Positions 50,745-59,868 of a stretch of 64,000 bases of DNA are shown here, one piece after another (the stretch's first letter is position 1; each line of letters opens with the position of its first letter). The notes beneath the pieces are model-generated. The model made no database searches. It was not told the DNA's origin and worked only from the letters and a program-made list of their open reading frames with translations. The stretch lies in the NCBI GenBank assembly GCA_040274765.1, contig JBEMAY010000003.1:1-64000 (forward strand). Direction: 5' to 3'. Both the position numbers and the translations under genes were made by a program. The stretch is from Psychrobacillus sp040274765. GTDB lineage: Bacteria; Bacillota; Bacilli; Bacillales_A; Planococcaceae.

Positions 50745-52403
50745 ATGAAAAAGTGGCTTTCGTTATTAATTTTGGCTATGTTTGTTCTTGTGTTAAGCGC
50801 GTGTACAGCTAATGAAGAGGCTGGGAAGACACCGACCGAGACAGAGCCAACGACTACTAAGACAGATGAAGGAAAAGAAGAACCAGCTCCTGCAACAGAA
50901 AAAGTACTTAAGCTAAATAATGGAAATGAACCAACGTCATTTGATCCATCGGTAGGATTTGATTCAGTATCATGGAGCGCGTTAAACAACCTTATGGAGG
51001 GTCTAGTAAGGTTAAACAAAGACCACCAAGCTGAAGAGGCTACAGCTGAGAAGATTGAAGTCTCAGAGGATGGGTTAACGTATACATTTACAATTCGCGA
51101 AAATGCAAAATGGTCTAATGGAGACCCTGTTGTAGCAGGAGACTTTGTTTATGGATGGTTGCATATGTTAAATCCAGAAACTGCTTCTCCAGCGGCCTTC
51201 TTAGCATACTTTATTGAAGGGGCAGAGGCTTACAACAATGGAGAAGGAACAGCTGATGCAGTAGCGATTAAAGCTGTTAGTGAGAAAGTATTTGAAGTTA
51301 AACTTGCTGCTCCAACTGAAGCCTTCTTAAATATTATCACGAACCCAAGCTTCTTCCCGGTAAACGAGAAGGTAGCTACAGAAAATCCTGAATGGTTTAC
51401 AGAAGCAGAATCATTTGTTGGAAATGGTCCATTTAAATTGGCTAGCTGGGATCATGACGTGAGCTTCACTTTTGAGAAAAATGAAAGCTATTGGGATGCT
51501 GAAACTGTAAAGCTAGACAAAGTCGAGTGGGCAATGATTGATGATTCCAATACAGAGTATCAAATGTACTCAACAGGTGACTTAGACGTGTCTGGTGTTC
51601 CAGCAGAGCTTTCAGACAAACTGATGAATGATCCGGAGTTAAAAAACGAAGACCAAGCAGGTCTGTATTTCTTCCGCTATAACGTTTCAATGGAACCATT
51701 TACAAACAAAAAAATTCGCCAAGCATTTGGTATGGCTGTTGACCAACAAGAAATCGTAGAATTCGTTACGAAAAATGGAGAGAAGCCTGCTGAGGGATTT
51801 GTACCATACGGATTTAAAGGTCCTGATGGCAAAGAATTTAGAGAGACTGCAGGAAAGCTAATACAACATGATGCGGAAAAAGCAAAAGCACTTTTAGCAG
51901 AAGGTATGAAAGAGGAAGGTTACACAGAATTACCTCAAGTAACGTTAACTTATTCTACAAGTGATACACACAAGAAAATTGCAGAAGCACTTCAAAGTAA
52001 ATTTAAAGAAGTTCTAGGAGTAGAAGTAGCTCTTCAAAATGTAGAGGCTAGCGTATTTGCCTCTGAGCAAAAAGAGTTCAAATACATGTTATCGCGCTCT
52101 TCCTTCCTATTTGACTATGCAGACCCTGTGAACGCATTAGAAAGCTTTATCACTGGTTCTTCTATGAATCGTACTACTTGGTCTAATCCAGAGTTCGATA
52201 AAATGATAGCAGATATTAAAAATGAAACAGATGAACAAAAACGTTGGGATATGTTAATCGAGGCAGATAAATTCCTAATGGAAGAAATGCCTGTTATTCC
52301 AATACACTACTACAACCAAGTAACACTGGAGAAATCCAATGTCAAAGGTATCGTAAGACATCCAGTTGGCTACATGGATTTAAAATGGGCAGATAAAGAA
52401 TAA
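50745..52403 (+). CDS. dppE: Dipeptide/murein-peptide-binding lipoprotein DppE
   Basis: A 552-residue OppA-like binding protein. Signal peptide MKKWLSLLILAMFVLVLSAC (lipobox LSAC, Cys about 20) is followed by a Glu/Thr-rich linker. EPTSFDPSVGFDSVSWSALN and FIRENAKWSNGDPVVAGDFVY-like text fit family 5 binding proteins (OppA/MppA). It captures peptides outside for DppBCD. The start at 50745 follows AGGGGGAAACTAGG. The stop codon lies in a tandem repeat of ATAAAGA. Confidence 0.94.
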   Translation: MKKWLSLLILAMFVLVLSACTANEEAGKTPTETEPTTTKTDEGKEEPAPATEKVLKLNNGNEPTSFDPSVGFDSVSWSALNNLMEGLVRLNKDHQAEEATAEKIEVSEDGLTYTFTIRENAKWSNGDPVVAGDFVYGWLHMLNPETASPAAFLAYFIEGAEAYNNGEGTADAVAIKAVSEKVFEVKLAAPTEAFLNIITNPSFFPVNEKVATENPEWFTEAESFVGNGPFKLASWDHDVSFTFEKNESYWDAETVKLDKVEWAMIDDSNTEYQMYSTGDLDVSGVPAELSDKLMNDPELKNEDQAGLYFFRYNVSMEPFTNKKIRQAFGMAVDQQEIVEFVTKNGEKPAEGFVPYGFKGPDGKEFRETAGKLIQHDAEKAKALLAEGMKEEGYTELPQVTLTYSTSDTHKKIAEALQSKFKEVLGVEVALQNVEASVFASEQKEFKYMLSRSSFLFDYADPVNALESFITGSSMNRTTWSNPEFDKMIADIKNETDEQKRWDMLIEADKFLMEEMPVIPIHYYNQVTLEKSNVKGIVRHPVGYMDLKWADKE

Positions 52404-52434
52404 AGAATAAAGAATAAAGAATAAAGAATAAAGA
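52393..52434 (+). repeat. Six tandem copies of ATAAAGA
   Basis: Perfect 7-bp tandem array (6 x ataaaga, 52393-52434) overlapping the dppE stop codon. The frame meets TAA in every copy, so unit loss or gain leaves the protein end almost unchanged. Confidence 0.95.
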
Positions 52435-52471
52435 ATATAGGATAAAGGCATTTTTTATCCCTAAAAAAGAT

Positions 52472-52493
52472 GCGGCACTTTTATGAGTGCCGC
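52472..52493 (+). terminator. Terminator-like hairpin between dppE and ykfA
   Basis: gcggcact/agtgccgc stem, loop tttatg, then cccttttcttt. It may reduce read-through and lower ykf expression relative to dpp. Confidence 0.65.
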
Positions 52494-52526
52494 CCCTTTT
52501 CTTTAAAAACAAAGGAGATCATACAT

Positions 52527-53450
52527 ATGAAGATTAGACCAAAACGATTAAAAAAAGGGGATACGGTTGGAATTATTGCTCCAGCTAGTCCTCCTAATTT
52601 AGATCAACTAAAACGCTCCCTATCGTTTTTAGAAGAATTAGGATTATCTTATCGGATGGGAAAAAGTGTCGAACAGGTTAATGGTTACTTAGCTGGTACA
52701 GATGAAGAAAGACTAGAGGATTTACATGAGATGTTCGCGGATCCTAGTATTCATGGAATCATTTGTGCAGGAGGGGGCTATGGCACTGCAAGGTATGCAG
52801 ATCAAATTGATTATCAGTTGATGAATGAAAATCCGAAAATTTTCTGGGGTTATTCAGACATCACCTACTTACATAGTGCAATGAATTTATATTCTGATAT
52901 TGTAACATTCCATGGTCCGATGCTAGCTTCCGATGTGGGCAAAAACTCATTCAATGAACTATCTAAAAAAATGTTTTATCAGCTGTTTCAGCCAATGGAG
53001 TTGCATTACACAGAGGATATATCTCCCTTACCGATCGTTTCTCCTGGGATGGCTCGCGGGGAGTTGGTCGGCGGAAATCTCTCTCTTCTTGCAAGCGGCA
53101 TAGGCACCAAGTACGAAGTAGATACCCATCGGAAGCTTCTCTTAATAGAGGACATTGGAGAAGAGCCATATAAGGTAGATGGTATGCTGAATCAACTACG
53201 TTTAGCCGGCAAGTTAGATGCTGCCGCTGGGTTCGTAATAGGGGATTTCTGCGATGCGGAGCCAAGGAGAGGCAAAAAATCTCTAACAATGGATGAGGTT
53301 TTTGATCATTATCTAGGGAACTTAGGTAAACCAGCCATAAAAGGTTTTCTCATTGGTCACTGTCAGCCTCACTTTGCTATTCCATTAGGAGTAGATGCAA
53401 TGTTAAACACAGAAAACTTAACGTTATCTATATTACCAGGGGTAGAGTAG
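52527..53450 (+). CDS. ykfA: LD-carboxypeptidase (YkfA/LdcA, S66)
   Basis: A 307-residue S66 peptidase. The catalytic Ser lies in WGYSDITYLH (about 112-120), the Glu and His of the triad in LLIEDIGEEPYKVDG and FLIGHCQPHFAIPLG. It cleaves the terminal D-Ala from murein tetrapeptides. The ATG at 52527 with AAAGGAG replaces the longer frame start. It follows dppE and a hairpin, in the order of the B. subtilis ykf genes. Confidence 0.94.
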   Translation: MKIRPKRLKKGDTVGIIAPASPPNLDQLKRSLSFLEELGLSYRMGKSVEQVNGYLAGTDEERLEDLHEMFADPSIHGIICAGGGYGTARYADQIDYQLMNENPKIFWGYSDITYLHSAMNLYSDIVTFHGPMLASDVGKNSFNELSKKMFYQLFQPMELHYTEDISPLPIVSPGMARGELVGGNLSLLASGIGTKYEVDTHRKLLLIEDIGEEPYKVDGMLNQLRLAGKLDAAAGFVIGDFCDAEPRRGKKSLTMDEVFDHYLGNLGKPAIKGFLIGHCQPHFAIPLGVDAMLNTENLTLSILPGVE

Positions 53451-53461
53451 GAGGAACAAAG

Positions 53462-54556
53462 GTGAAAATACATGCTATTGAGACGTTTTATGTGGCTGTA
53501 CCACTGACGAAGCCCTTTAAAACAGCATTACGTACAGTTACTACTGCTTTTTCCATAGTGGTGAAGGTAACGTCTGATGAAGGAAAAGTAGGTTACGGAG
53601 AGGCACCTCCCACTCATGTAATCACAGGGGAGTCTTTGGAAAGTATCCGATATGCCATAAATGAAATTATTTCACCACAGCTAATCGGGAGTTCTTTACT
53701 AGAAAAGGAATTAATATTTCAGAAGCTTCATAAAGCAGTTGTCAGAAATACGAGTGCTAAAGCTGCAGTGGATATGGCAATCTTTGATCTTTTGGGTCAA
53801 TACGCCGAGCTCCCGCTTTATCAATATTTAGGAGGCTATCGAAATAGCCTAACAACTGATTTTACTGTAAGTGTTAATGGACCTGCTGAGATGGCAGATG
53901 ATGCCGAGCGCTACGTAGGTGAAGGATTTCAAATACTGAAAGTGAAAGTTGGAATTGGCACTATACAAGACGACATTGGCCGTATAAAGGCAATAAGAAA
54001 AAGAATAGGGAAAGAAATTAAAATTAGACTGGATGCCAATCAGGGCTGGAATGCAAAGGAAGCTGTTTATGCTATTAAATCAATGGAGGAAGCAGGGCTA
54101 GACATTGAATTTGTGGAGCAACCGGTGCTTGCAGAGGACATAGAGGGGCTAAAATACGTAACAGATCGGACCGCTACTCCAATTATGGCAGATGAAAGTG
54201 TTTTTTCAGTAAATGACGCCAAGCGTGTGATAGAAAGGAGAGCTGCCGATTTAATAAATATTAAGTTAATGAAATCTGGTGGCATTTATCAGGCATTAAA
54301 AATTAATACCTTGGCAGAGGCGAACGGTATCACATGTATGGTAGGGAGTATGATTGAAACTAAAATAGGTATAACCGCTGCTGCTCATCTTGCAGCGAGT
54401 CAGCCTAATATCCTTTTCTATGATTTTGATGCTCCTTTGATGCTGGCAGAGGATATTGTGACAGGAGGGGTCATCTACCGAGCTAGTACTATGACGTTTT
54501 CGGATTCTTATGGATTAGGTATTGCGAGCGTTCAAACAGGGGAGGGACAAAAATGA
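53462..54556 (+). CDS. ykfB: L-Ala-D/L-Glu epimerase (YkfB, dipeptide epimerase)
   Basis: A 364-residue enolase-superfamily enzyme. Conserved features include KVKVG (catalytic Lys), IRLDANQGWNAKEAVYAI, FVEQPVLAEDIEGL, IMADESVFS and INIKLMKSGGIYQAL (second Lys). It interconverts L-Ala-D-Glu and L-Ala-L-Glu from murein peptides so that ordinary peptidases can act. GTG start at 53462 with GAGGAAC. The next gene overlaps by four bases. Confidence 0.94.
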   Translation: MKIHAIETFYVAVPLTKPFKTALRTVTTAFSIVVKVTSDEGKVGYGEAPPTHVITGESLESIRYAINEIISPQLIGSSLLEKELIFQKLHKAVVRNTSAKAAVDMAIFDLLGQYAELPLYQYLGGYRNSLTTDFTVSVNGPAEMADDAERYVGEGFQILKVKVGIGTIQDDIGRIKAIRKRIGKEIKIRLDANQGWNAKEAVYAIKSMEEAGLDIEFVEQPVLAEDIEGLKYVTDRTATPIMADESVFSVNDAKRVIERRAADLINIKLMKSGGIYQALKINTLAEANGITCMVGSMIETKIGITAAAHLAASQPNILFYDFDAPLMLAEDIVTGGVIYRASTMTFSDSYGLGIASVQTGEGQK

Positions 54557-55476
54557 CAGGAGAAAATAGTAATTGGGTTTGTGCAGTAAAGGTTGCAACG
54601 GTTTGGACAGAGCCTGCATCTGCTCGAGAAGTGGATCGTCCTGGGATATCTAATCCAGTACAGCTCGTGGAATGGCTTGAGGCTTTGCCCTACAAGGAGC
54701 GACTTGCCCTTTGCGATGAAAATCGTGTTCAGACCCAGCTCCTATACGGAGAGCCGGTAATTGTGGACGAGATAAAAGATGATTGGGCTAAAATAGTTGC
54801 AATCTGGCAGCCTTCTAAAAAAGACAAAAGAGGCTATCCAGGATGGGTGCCATTGGCTCAATTGAAAGAAACGGTTGAGGTCGAAAACAAGGGCGTTGTT
54901 CGAGTTAAGGGGACGAAAGCACAGTTATGGGATACGGAAGAGAAACCATTACTAATCCTGCCTTTTAATACAATTTTACCTGTTCTTGCGGAAACTGAAG
55001 GTTACTATAGGGTTCAAGTCTCACATGGAGAAGGGTTACTCCGAAAAGAAAATGTGGATTTTGGAGTATCTAAGGAACAGTTGCCTAAACTCCCCATAGA
55101 GGAAGCAGTGAATTTGGGAGAAACCTATTTAGATTTGCCATATCTATGGGGAGGTATGTCCCCATATGGCTTTGATTGCTCCGGGTTTTCATACAATATG
55201 TTAAAGGCGTGTGGATATTTTATAGCCCGCGATGCAAGTGATCAGGCTATTGGAGGCATAGAGCTATCAAAGGATAACCCGTCTTCATGGAAAAAGGGAG
55301 ATTTACTATTTTTTGCAAATGATGAAGGAACGGGCTCAGTTCGTCATGTTGGATTCTACTATGGGAATGGTCAATTGTTGCACTCTCCTTCGACAGGAAA
55401 GTCAGTAGAAATTTTAGTGTTGGAAGGCTCGAAGCTTGAAAAAGAGATATGTGCTGTAAGGAGATATGCTGTTTAA
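54553..55476 (+). CDS. ykfC: Gamma-D-Glu-L-diamino acid endopeptidase (YkfC, NlpC/P60)
   Basis: A 307-residue peptidase. N-terminal SH3-like domains (about 1-185) precede a C-terminal NlpC/P60 domain with YGFDCSGFSYN (catalytic Cys), RHVGFYYGNGQLLHS (His) and a further His in LLHSPSTGKS. No signal peptide is present, consistent with cytoplasmic action on imported peptides, as for B. subtilis YkfC. ATG overlaps ykfB (ATGA). Confidence 0.93.
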   Translation: MTGENSNWVCAVKVATVWTEPASAREVDRPGISNPVQLVEWLEALPYKERLALCDENRVQTQLLYGEPVIVDEIKDDWAKIVAIWQPSKKDKRGYPGWVPLAQLKETVEVENKGVVRVKGTKAQLWDTEEKPLLILPFNTILPVLAETEGYYRVQVSHGEGLLRKENVDFGVSKEQLPKLPIEEAVNLGETYLDLPYLWGGMSPYGFDCSGFSYNMLKACGYFIARDASDQAIGGIELSKDNPSSWKKGDLLFFANDEGTGSVRHVGFYYGNGQLLHSPSTGKSVEILVLEGSKLEKEICAVRRYAV

Positions 55477-55490
55477 AGGGGGGAAAGATA

Positions 55491-56450
55491 GTGGGAAATG
55501 TTCTATTATCAGTTAAGGATTTAAAGCGCCATTTTGATATTGGTCAGGGCAGTACATTAAAAGCAGTAGATGGAATTAGCTTTGACATTCTTAAGGGAGA
55601 AACCTTTGGCTTAGTCGGGGAGTCAGGGTGTGGAAAATCTACTGCTGGCCGTACAATCCTAGGTCTGTATAACCGGACTGAAGGGGATGTGCTATTCGAA
55701 CAAAAGAATGTACATGAAATGAATGATAAAGAACGTAAAGATTATTTAAAGAAAATGCAAATGATTTTCCAAGATCCCTATGCTTCTTTAAATCCTAGGT
55801 CCACGGTTCTTGAGATTATTGCCGAGCCTATTGAAATTCATAACTTATATAGCTCAAAAAAAGAGGTTAAAGAAAGAGTTTACGAGCTGTTAGAAGATGT
55901 CGGTCTCAATCGAGATCACGCTAATCGATATCCTCATGAATTTTCTGGGGGCCAGAGACAGCGTATTGGAATTGCTCGAGCGTTGGCATTGGATCCGGAA
56001 TTTATCATAGCAGATGAGCCAATATCTGCTTTGGATGTTTCTGTACAAGCTCAAGTAGTTAAACTATTACAGCGACTCCAAAAGGAAAAAGGGCTTACCT
56101 ACTTATTTATCGCGCATGATCTATCTATGGTTAAATATATTTCGGATCGGATTGGAGTGATGTATTTAGGACATATGGTTGAACTAACAACAAGTGGTCA
56201 GCTTTATGAAAGTCCACTACATCCTTATACGCAGGCTTTGTTATCAGCTATTCCTATTCCAGATCCAGACATTGAGGAATCACGTCAACGGATTATTCTT
56301 CAAGGCGAGCTACCAAGCCCAATCAATCCACCTTCTGGGTGTGTATTTCGTACTAGATGTTCTCACGCGATGTCTATATGTGCAGAGAAGAAGCCAGTTT
56401 GGCAAGAGCAGGAACCAGGTCACTTTGTTGCTTGTCATCTTTATAATTAA
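55491..56450 (+). CDS. ykfD: Oligopeptide ABC ATP-binding protein (YkfD/DppF)
   Basis: A 319-residue OppF/DppF-type ATPase. Walker A is GESGCGKST (about 40-48), signature FSGGQRQRIGIARALALDP and Walker B IIADEPISALD. The C-terminal Cys cluster GCVFRTRCSHAMSIC is present. It is the second ATPase for the DppBCDE transporter, the first being DppD. GTG at 55491 after GGGGGG. A terminator ends the operon. Confidence 0.93.
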   Translation: MGNVLLSVKDLKRHFDIGQGSTLKAVDGISFDILKGETFGLVGESGCGKSTAGRTILGLYNRTEGDVLFEQKNVHEMNDKERKDYLKKMQMIFQDPYASLNPRSTVLEIIAEPIEIHNLYSSKKEVKERVYELLEDVGLNRDHANRYPHEFSGGQRQRIGIARALALDPEFIIADEPISALDVSVQAQVVKLLQRLQKEKGLTYLFIAHDLSMVKYISDRIGVMYLGHMVELTTSGQLYESPLHPYTQALLSAIPIPDPDIEESRQRIILQGELPSPINPPSGCVFRTRCSHAMSICAEKKPVWQEQEPGHFVACHLYN

Positions 56451-56457
56451 TAAGATT

Positions 56458-56488
56458 ACCACCAGTCTTCTTAAAAAGGATTGGTGGT
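56458..56488 (+). terminator. Terminator of the dpp-ykf operon
   Basis: accaccagtc/gattggtggt with one G-T type mismatch, 11-base loop, then T-run. Confidence 0.85.
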
Positions 56489-56668
56489 TTTTATTGTATT
56501 TGAGTCTTCGGCTGATGGCTTCTCGTTCAACCATGGGACGCGTTCTAACGTAGAGATCAAATTTCATATTTTAAGGAATTAAAATAATTGGGTTATTTAT
56601 AGAACTTATTCCAATTTGAGACGTATAACCTAGTGGAGAAAAAATTAGTGGTAAGGAAGGTGAGTTAA

Positions 56669-57592
56669 TTGGAGCAGAAAACAATAGTAAGGCTACAAAA
56701 TCTTTCTAAAATAATCAGTAATAAGAAAATTATCGATGATCTCACATTAGACTTGTACGCTGGCCAAATAACGGGGTTTTTAGGGCCGAATGGAGCAGGG
56801 AAAACAACTACTATTCGTATGATGACTGGGCTTATGGAACCAACTTCAGGTGAGGTATTTATAGAGGGGAAGCCCCTTTCAGAGAATTTTGAGGAATCCA
56901 TGAGTAAGATAGGGGTTATCGTAGAAAATCCTGAAATGTATAAATTCATGAGTGGGTATAAAAATTTAGTTCATTTTGCTCGAATGAATAAAAATGTACC
57001 TAAAGAACGCATTGATGAAGTGATTGCCCAAGTAGGACTTCAAAAGCGCATTCACGAAAAGGTATCTACCTATTCTTTAGGAATGAGACAGCGTCTTGGT
57101 CTGGCGCAGGCTATTTTACATAAGCCTAAATTTCTTATTTTAGATGAGCCAACCAATGGATTAGATCCTGCAGGTATTCGTGAATTCCGAACATACTTAA
57201 AGAAGATTGCAGTCGAAGAAGGCGTAGCCATCTTTGTCTCGAGTCACTTACTCGCTGAAATAGAATTAATGTGCGATCGGATTGCTGTTATTCAAAACGG
57301 GAAGCTTCTATCTATTCGAGAGGTAAATGAACAGCAGAAATCTTATTATTACGTCGAAGCATCCGAAAATGAAAAAGTTATAGATTTCTTTAACGATAAG
57401 GAGATTACCTTTGAGACTCAAGGAAGTGGTTTTGTAATCCCACTTAATAAAGAGCAAGTTCCTGCTTTTGCAGCCGAGATGATTGCAAATGAATTACAAA
57501 TCTATTCCATCACTCCAAATAGAAAAACATTAGAAGATCAGTTCTTAGAAATTACAGGAGGTGGACAAATTGCTGAATCTCGTACGAAATGA
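56669..57592 (+). CDS. ABC transporter ATP-binding protein (ABC-2 export type)
   Basis: A 307-residue ATPase of the drug/bacitracin exporter type. Walker A is GPNGAGKTT (about 37-45), signature YSLGMRQRLGLAQA, Walker B FLILDEPTNGLDP, and a C-terminal accessory region of about 80 residues. TTG start at 56669 with AAGGAAGGTGAG. It overlaps the permease gene by 23 bases. The pair resembles BcrAB-type exporters, but the substrate is unknown. No two-component system is next to it. Confidence 0.9.
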   Translation: MEQKTIVRLQNLSKIISNKKIIDDLTLDLYAGQITGFLGPNGAGKTTTIRMMTGLMEPTSGEVFIEGKPLSENFEESMSKIGVIVENPEMYKFMSGYKNLVHFARMNKNVPKERIDEVIAQVGLQKRIHEKVSTYSLGMRQRLGLAQAILHKPKFLILDEPTNGLDPAGIREFRTYLKKIAVEEGVAIFVSSHLLAEIELMCDRIAVIQNGKLLSIREVNEQQKSYYYVEASENEKVIDFFNDKEITFETQGSGFVIPLNKEQVPAFAAEMIANELQIYSITPNRKTLEDQFLEITGGGQIAESRTK

Positions 57593-58469
57593 GTGGTTAA
57601 AACTATGGAGTAAAAAAGCGACCTGGATCATGGCCATATTGCTCGTATTGGTCATGCTTGCAGCTGCAAGTTTTGTGAAATGGATGACTACAATGGAAGT
57701 TGGGCAGGACGAATCAGGTGAAACTATAACAGTTAGTCAGATGGCTGCTGGCTCAGAGGATCCTGAAATAACTAAATATAGATTGGATAACGACCTGCCA
57801 CCGATTAGTGATGATAGCGCGCAAGGCTTTATCACCGGCCTTCCTGGTATGATGTCAGTTGTTACATTACTTACAGTAGTTGTTTCAGGTGGTATAGTAG
57901 CTTCTGAATTTTCTCAAGGCACGATGAAAATGTTATTAACAAGACCAGTGAAACGATGGAAAATTCTAACGTCTAAACTGTTAACAGTTGGTTTATTTGC
58001 AGTAGCAATGACTGGTATTCTTCTTATTTCAGGCATCATTTTCGGATATATATTCTTTGATAATGTACCAGGAACCCAATTAGAGTTAGTTGACGGCGCT
58101 GTAGTTGAAGTTTCCTTCTGGGGTAGATTATTATTGTTAACTGCTTTGTCGCTAATCAATGTATTAGTGATTGGAACGTTGGCCTTTATGATTGGTTCTG
58201 TTTTCCGATCGAGCTCATTGGCAATAGGAATATCTATTTTCTTGATGTTTACAGGAGTACAAGTTACAGGAGTTCTTGCAGTGCTGAAAATCGATGCTTC
58301 GAAATATATTTTATTTGCTAATACAAATTTGGGGCAATTTATTGGAACGAACAGCCCACTACTAGAAAGCATGTCTATGGGCTTCTCTATTGTTGTAATT
58401 GCTGTGTATCTAGTGATATTCCTAGTGACAAGCTACTGGTCGTTTACCAAACGTGATGTAACAGCGTAA
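57570..58469 (+). CDS. ABC-2 type permease
   Basis: A 299-residue protein with six hydrophobic segments and a long external loop after the first (about 45-90). It contains EFSQGTMKMLLTRPVKRWKIL, the conserved cytoplasmic contact of ABC-2 permeases. I place the start at the TTG of 57570, 9 bases from AGGAGG; the GTG at 57561 is too close to it. Partner of the ATPase upstream. Confidence 0.88.
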   Translation: MLNLVRNEWLKLWSKKATWIMAILLVLVMLAAASFVKWMTTMEVGQDESGETITVSQMAAGSEDPEITKYRLDNDLPPISDDSAQGFITGLPGMMSVVTLLTVVVSGGIVASEFSQGTMKMLLTRPVKRWKILTSKLLTVGLFAVAMTGILLISGIIFGYIFFDNVPGTQLELVDGAVVEVSFWGRLLLLTALSLINVLVIGTLAFMIGSVFRSSSLAIGISIFLMFTGVQVTGVLAVLKIDASKYILFANTNLGQFIGTNSPLLESMSMGFSIVVIAVYLVIFLVTSYWSFTKRDVTA

Positions 58470-58525
58470 TTACCTATTGCATATTTCCAAAACTTGTAGT
58501 ATTCTGAATTTAACTTAAAGAAAGA

Positions 58526-58588
58526 GGTGAGGCATTATGGCAATTGTATATAATTCGATTCGAATCAGTAAGTTCATGATGTCTCACC
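58526..58588 (+). promoter_or_regulatory. RBS-masking dyad around the 21-codon ORF
   Basis: ggtgaggcat (58526-58535) and atgtctcacc (58579-58588) pair at 9 of 10 positions plus one G-U. attcg/cgaat forms an inner stem (58556-58568 approximately). The pairing covers the ribosome site. Confidence 0.5.
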
Positions 58589-58602
58589 CTGTTATTTTCT
58601 AA
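58537..58602 (+). CDS. Putative 21-residue leader or microprotein
   Basis: A 21-codon ORF starting after AAAGAGGTGAGG and beginning MAIVYNSIRIS. The ribosome site and start are good for so short a frame, and it is followed by no other gene for about 200 bases. The ribosome site is itself in a dyad (58526-58588). It may be a real small protein, a leader or chance. Confidence 0.35.
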   Translation: MAIVYNSIRISKFMMSHPVIF

Positions 58603-58694
58603 TTGTAGGCTGAATAGGTATTAGTTTGATTGTACACAGACAATTGAGCTTATTTCTTCATACTTTTTGAAATTTCTTTACTAATGAACGGGAG

Positions 58695-58724
58695 ACCATG
58701 ATTGCTGATTCGAGCAATCATGGT
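58695..58724 (+). terminator. Terminator upstream of rsgA-like gene
   Basis: accatgattgct/agcaatcatggt perfect 12-bp stem, loop gattcg, run of seven T. Confidence 0.93.
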
Positions 58725-58801
58725 TTTTTTGTTGCCCAGTAATTCGCTTATTAAAATGGCGACTCAAATAATTTAAGGGAAAAATTAGGAGGAAATTGAA
58801 A

Positions 58802-59857
58802 TTGAATTTAATCGAACAGTATGGATGGAATAGTAAATGGGAAGAAAAGATGTCGAACAAAGGATTGGTAGGCCGTGTTTTACTTGAACATAAACATTCT
58901 TACCGAGTGATTACTAATGAAGGCGAGTGGCTTTGCTCTCTTTCGGGCAAATTTAAGTTTGACCACAACCGTGAAGCTTATCCGGCAGTAGGGGATTGGG
59001 TGGTTTTAGAGCAGATGCCAGGAGAAGAGAAAGGTATTATTCAACAGGTTCTACCAAGACAATCCCAATTTTCAAGAAAAGTAGCAGGTACAACAACAGA
59101 AATCCAATTAGTTGCAGTAAATGTAGACTATGTATTTTTAGTGATGTCACTCAACCACGATTTCAATGTAAGAAGGCTAGAACGTTACTTACTTGCAGCT
59201 TGGGATTCTGGTGCTACACCTGTAGTGGTATTAACGAAAAAAGATGCTTGTGAACAGGTAGATAACTTCATCAGTGAAGTAGAAACAATTGCATTTGGAG
59301 TAGACATTTTTACAGTATCCAGCGTGACAGGAGAAGGAATAGATGAATTAGCAGCGCTCCTTGTCAACGGGAAAACGGGTGCATTACTAGGGTCTTCAGG
59401 GGTAGGGAAATCCTCTTTGATCAATGCTTTATCCGGGGAAGAGGTAATGGCGGTAAGCGACATTCGAGAGGATGATAGTAAAGGACGTCATACAACAACC
59501 CATAGAGAGCTTTCTTTGTTACCTGGAGGAGGACTATTAATTGATACCCCGGGGATGAGAGAATTTCAGCTTTGGGATTCTAGCGAGGGGATAAGCAATA
59601 GCTTCCAGGATATAGAAGAGCTAGCGACAGCGTGTCGATTTAGAGACTGTCAGCATAAAAAAGAGCCTGGCTGCGCCATTGCCGAAGCGATTCAAACTGG
59701 TTTGCTGAAAGAGGATCGGTATGTAAGCTATGTAAAACTATTGCGTGAGCTTGCTCATATCGAACGAAAAAACAACTTAGCTGCTCAAAAAACAGAACGT
59801 GATAAATGGAAGCAAGTATCGAAGATCCAAAAAACTCATAAGAAAAGAAATATTTAA
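58802..59857 (+). CDS. rsgA: Ribosome small subunit-dependent GTPase A (RsgA-like)
   Basis: A 351-residue circularly permuted GTPase. An N-terminal OB domain (about 20-95) is followed by the motifs in permuted order: TKKD (G4), SSVTG (G5), GSSGVGKSSLIN (G1), DTPGMREFQLW (G3), and a C-terminal zinc-binding part (CRFRDCQHKKEPGCAI, with Cys-His-Cys pattern). It assists late 30S assembly. At 351 residues it is longer than B. subtilis RsgA, so this may be the second, less studied form. TTG start at 58802, 9 bases after AGGAGG, rather than 58796. Confidence 0.9.
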   Translation: MNLIEQYGWNSKWEEKMSNKGLVGRVLLEHKHSYRVITNEGEWLCSLSGKFKFDHNREAYPAVGDWVVLEQMPGEEKGIIQQVLPRQSQFSRKVAGTTTEIQLVAVNVDYVFLVMSLNHDFNVRRLERYLLAAWDSGATPVVVLTKKDACEQVDNFISEVETIAFGVDIFTVSSVTGEGIDELAALLVNGKTGALLGSSGVGKSSLINALSGEEVMAVSDIREDDSKGRHTTTHRELSLLPGGGLLIDTPGMREFQLWDSSEGISNSFQDIEELATACRFRDCQHKKEPGCAIAEAIQTGLLKEDRYVSYVKLLRELAHIERKNNLAAQKTERDKWKQVSKIQKTHKKRNI

Positions 59858-59868
59858 TAGAGGTGTAT

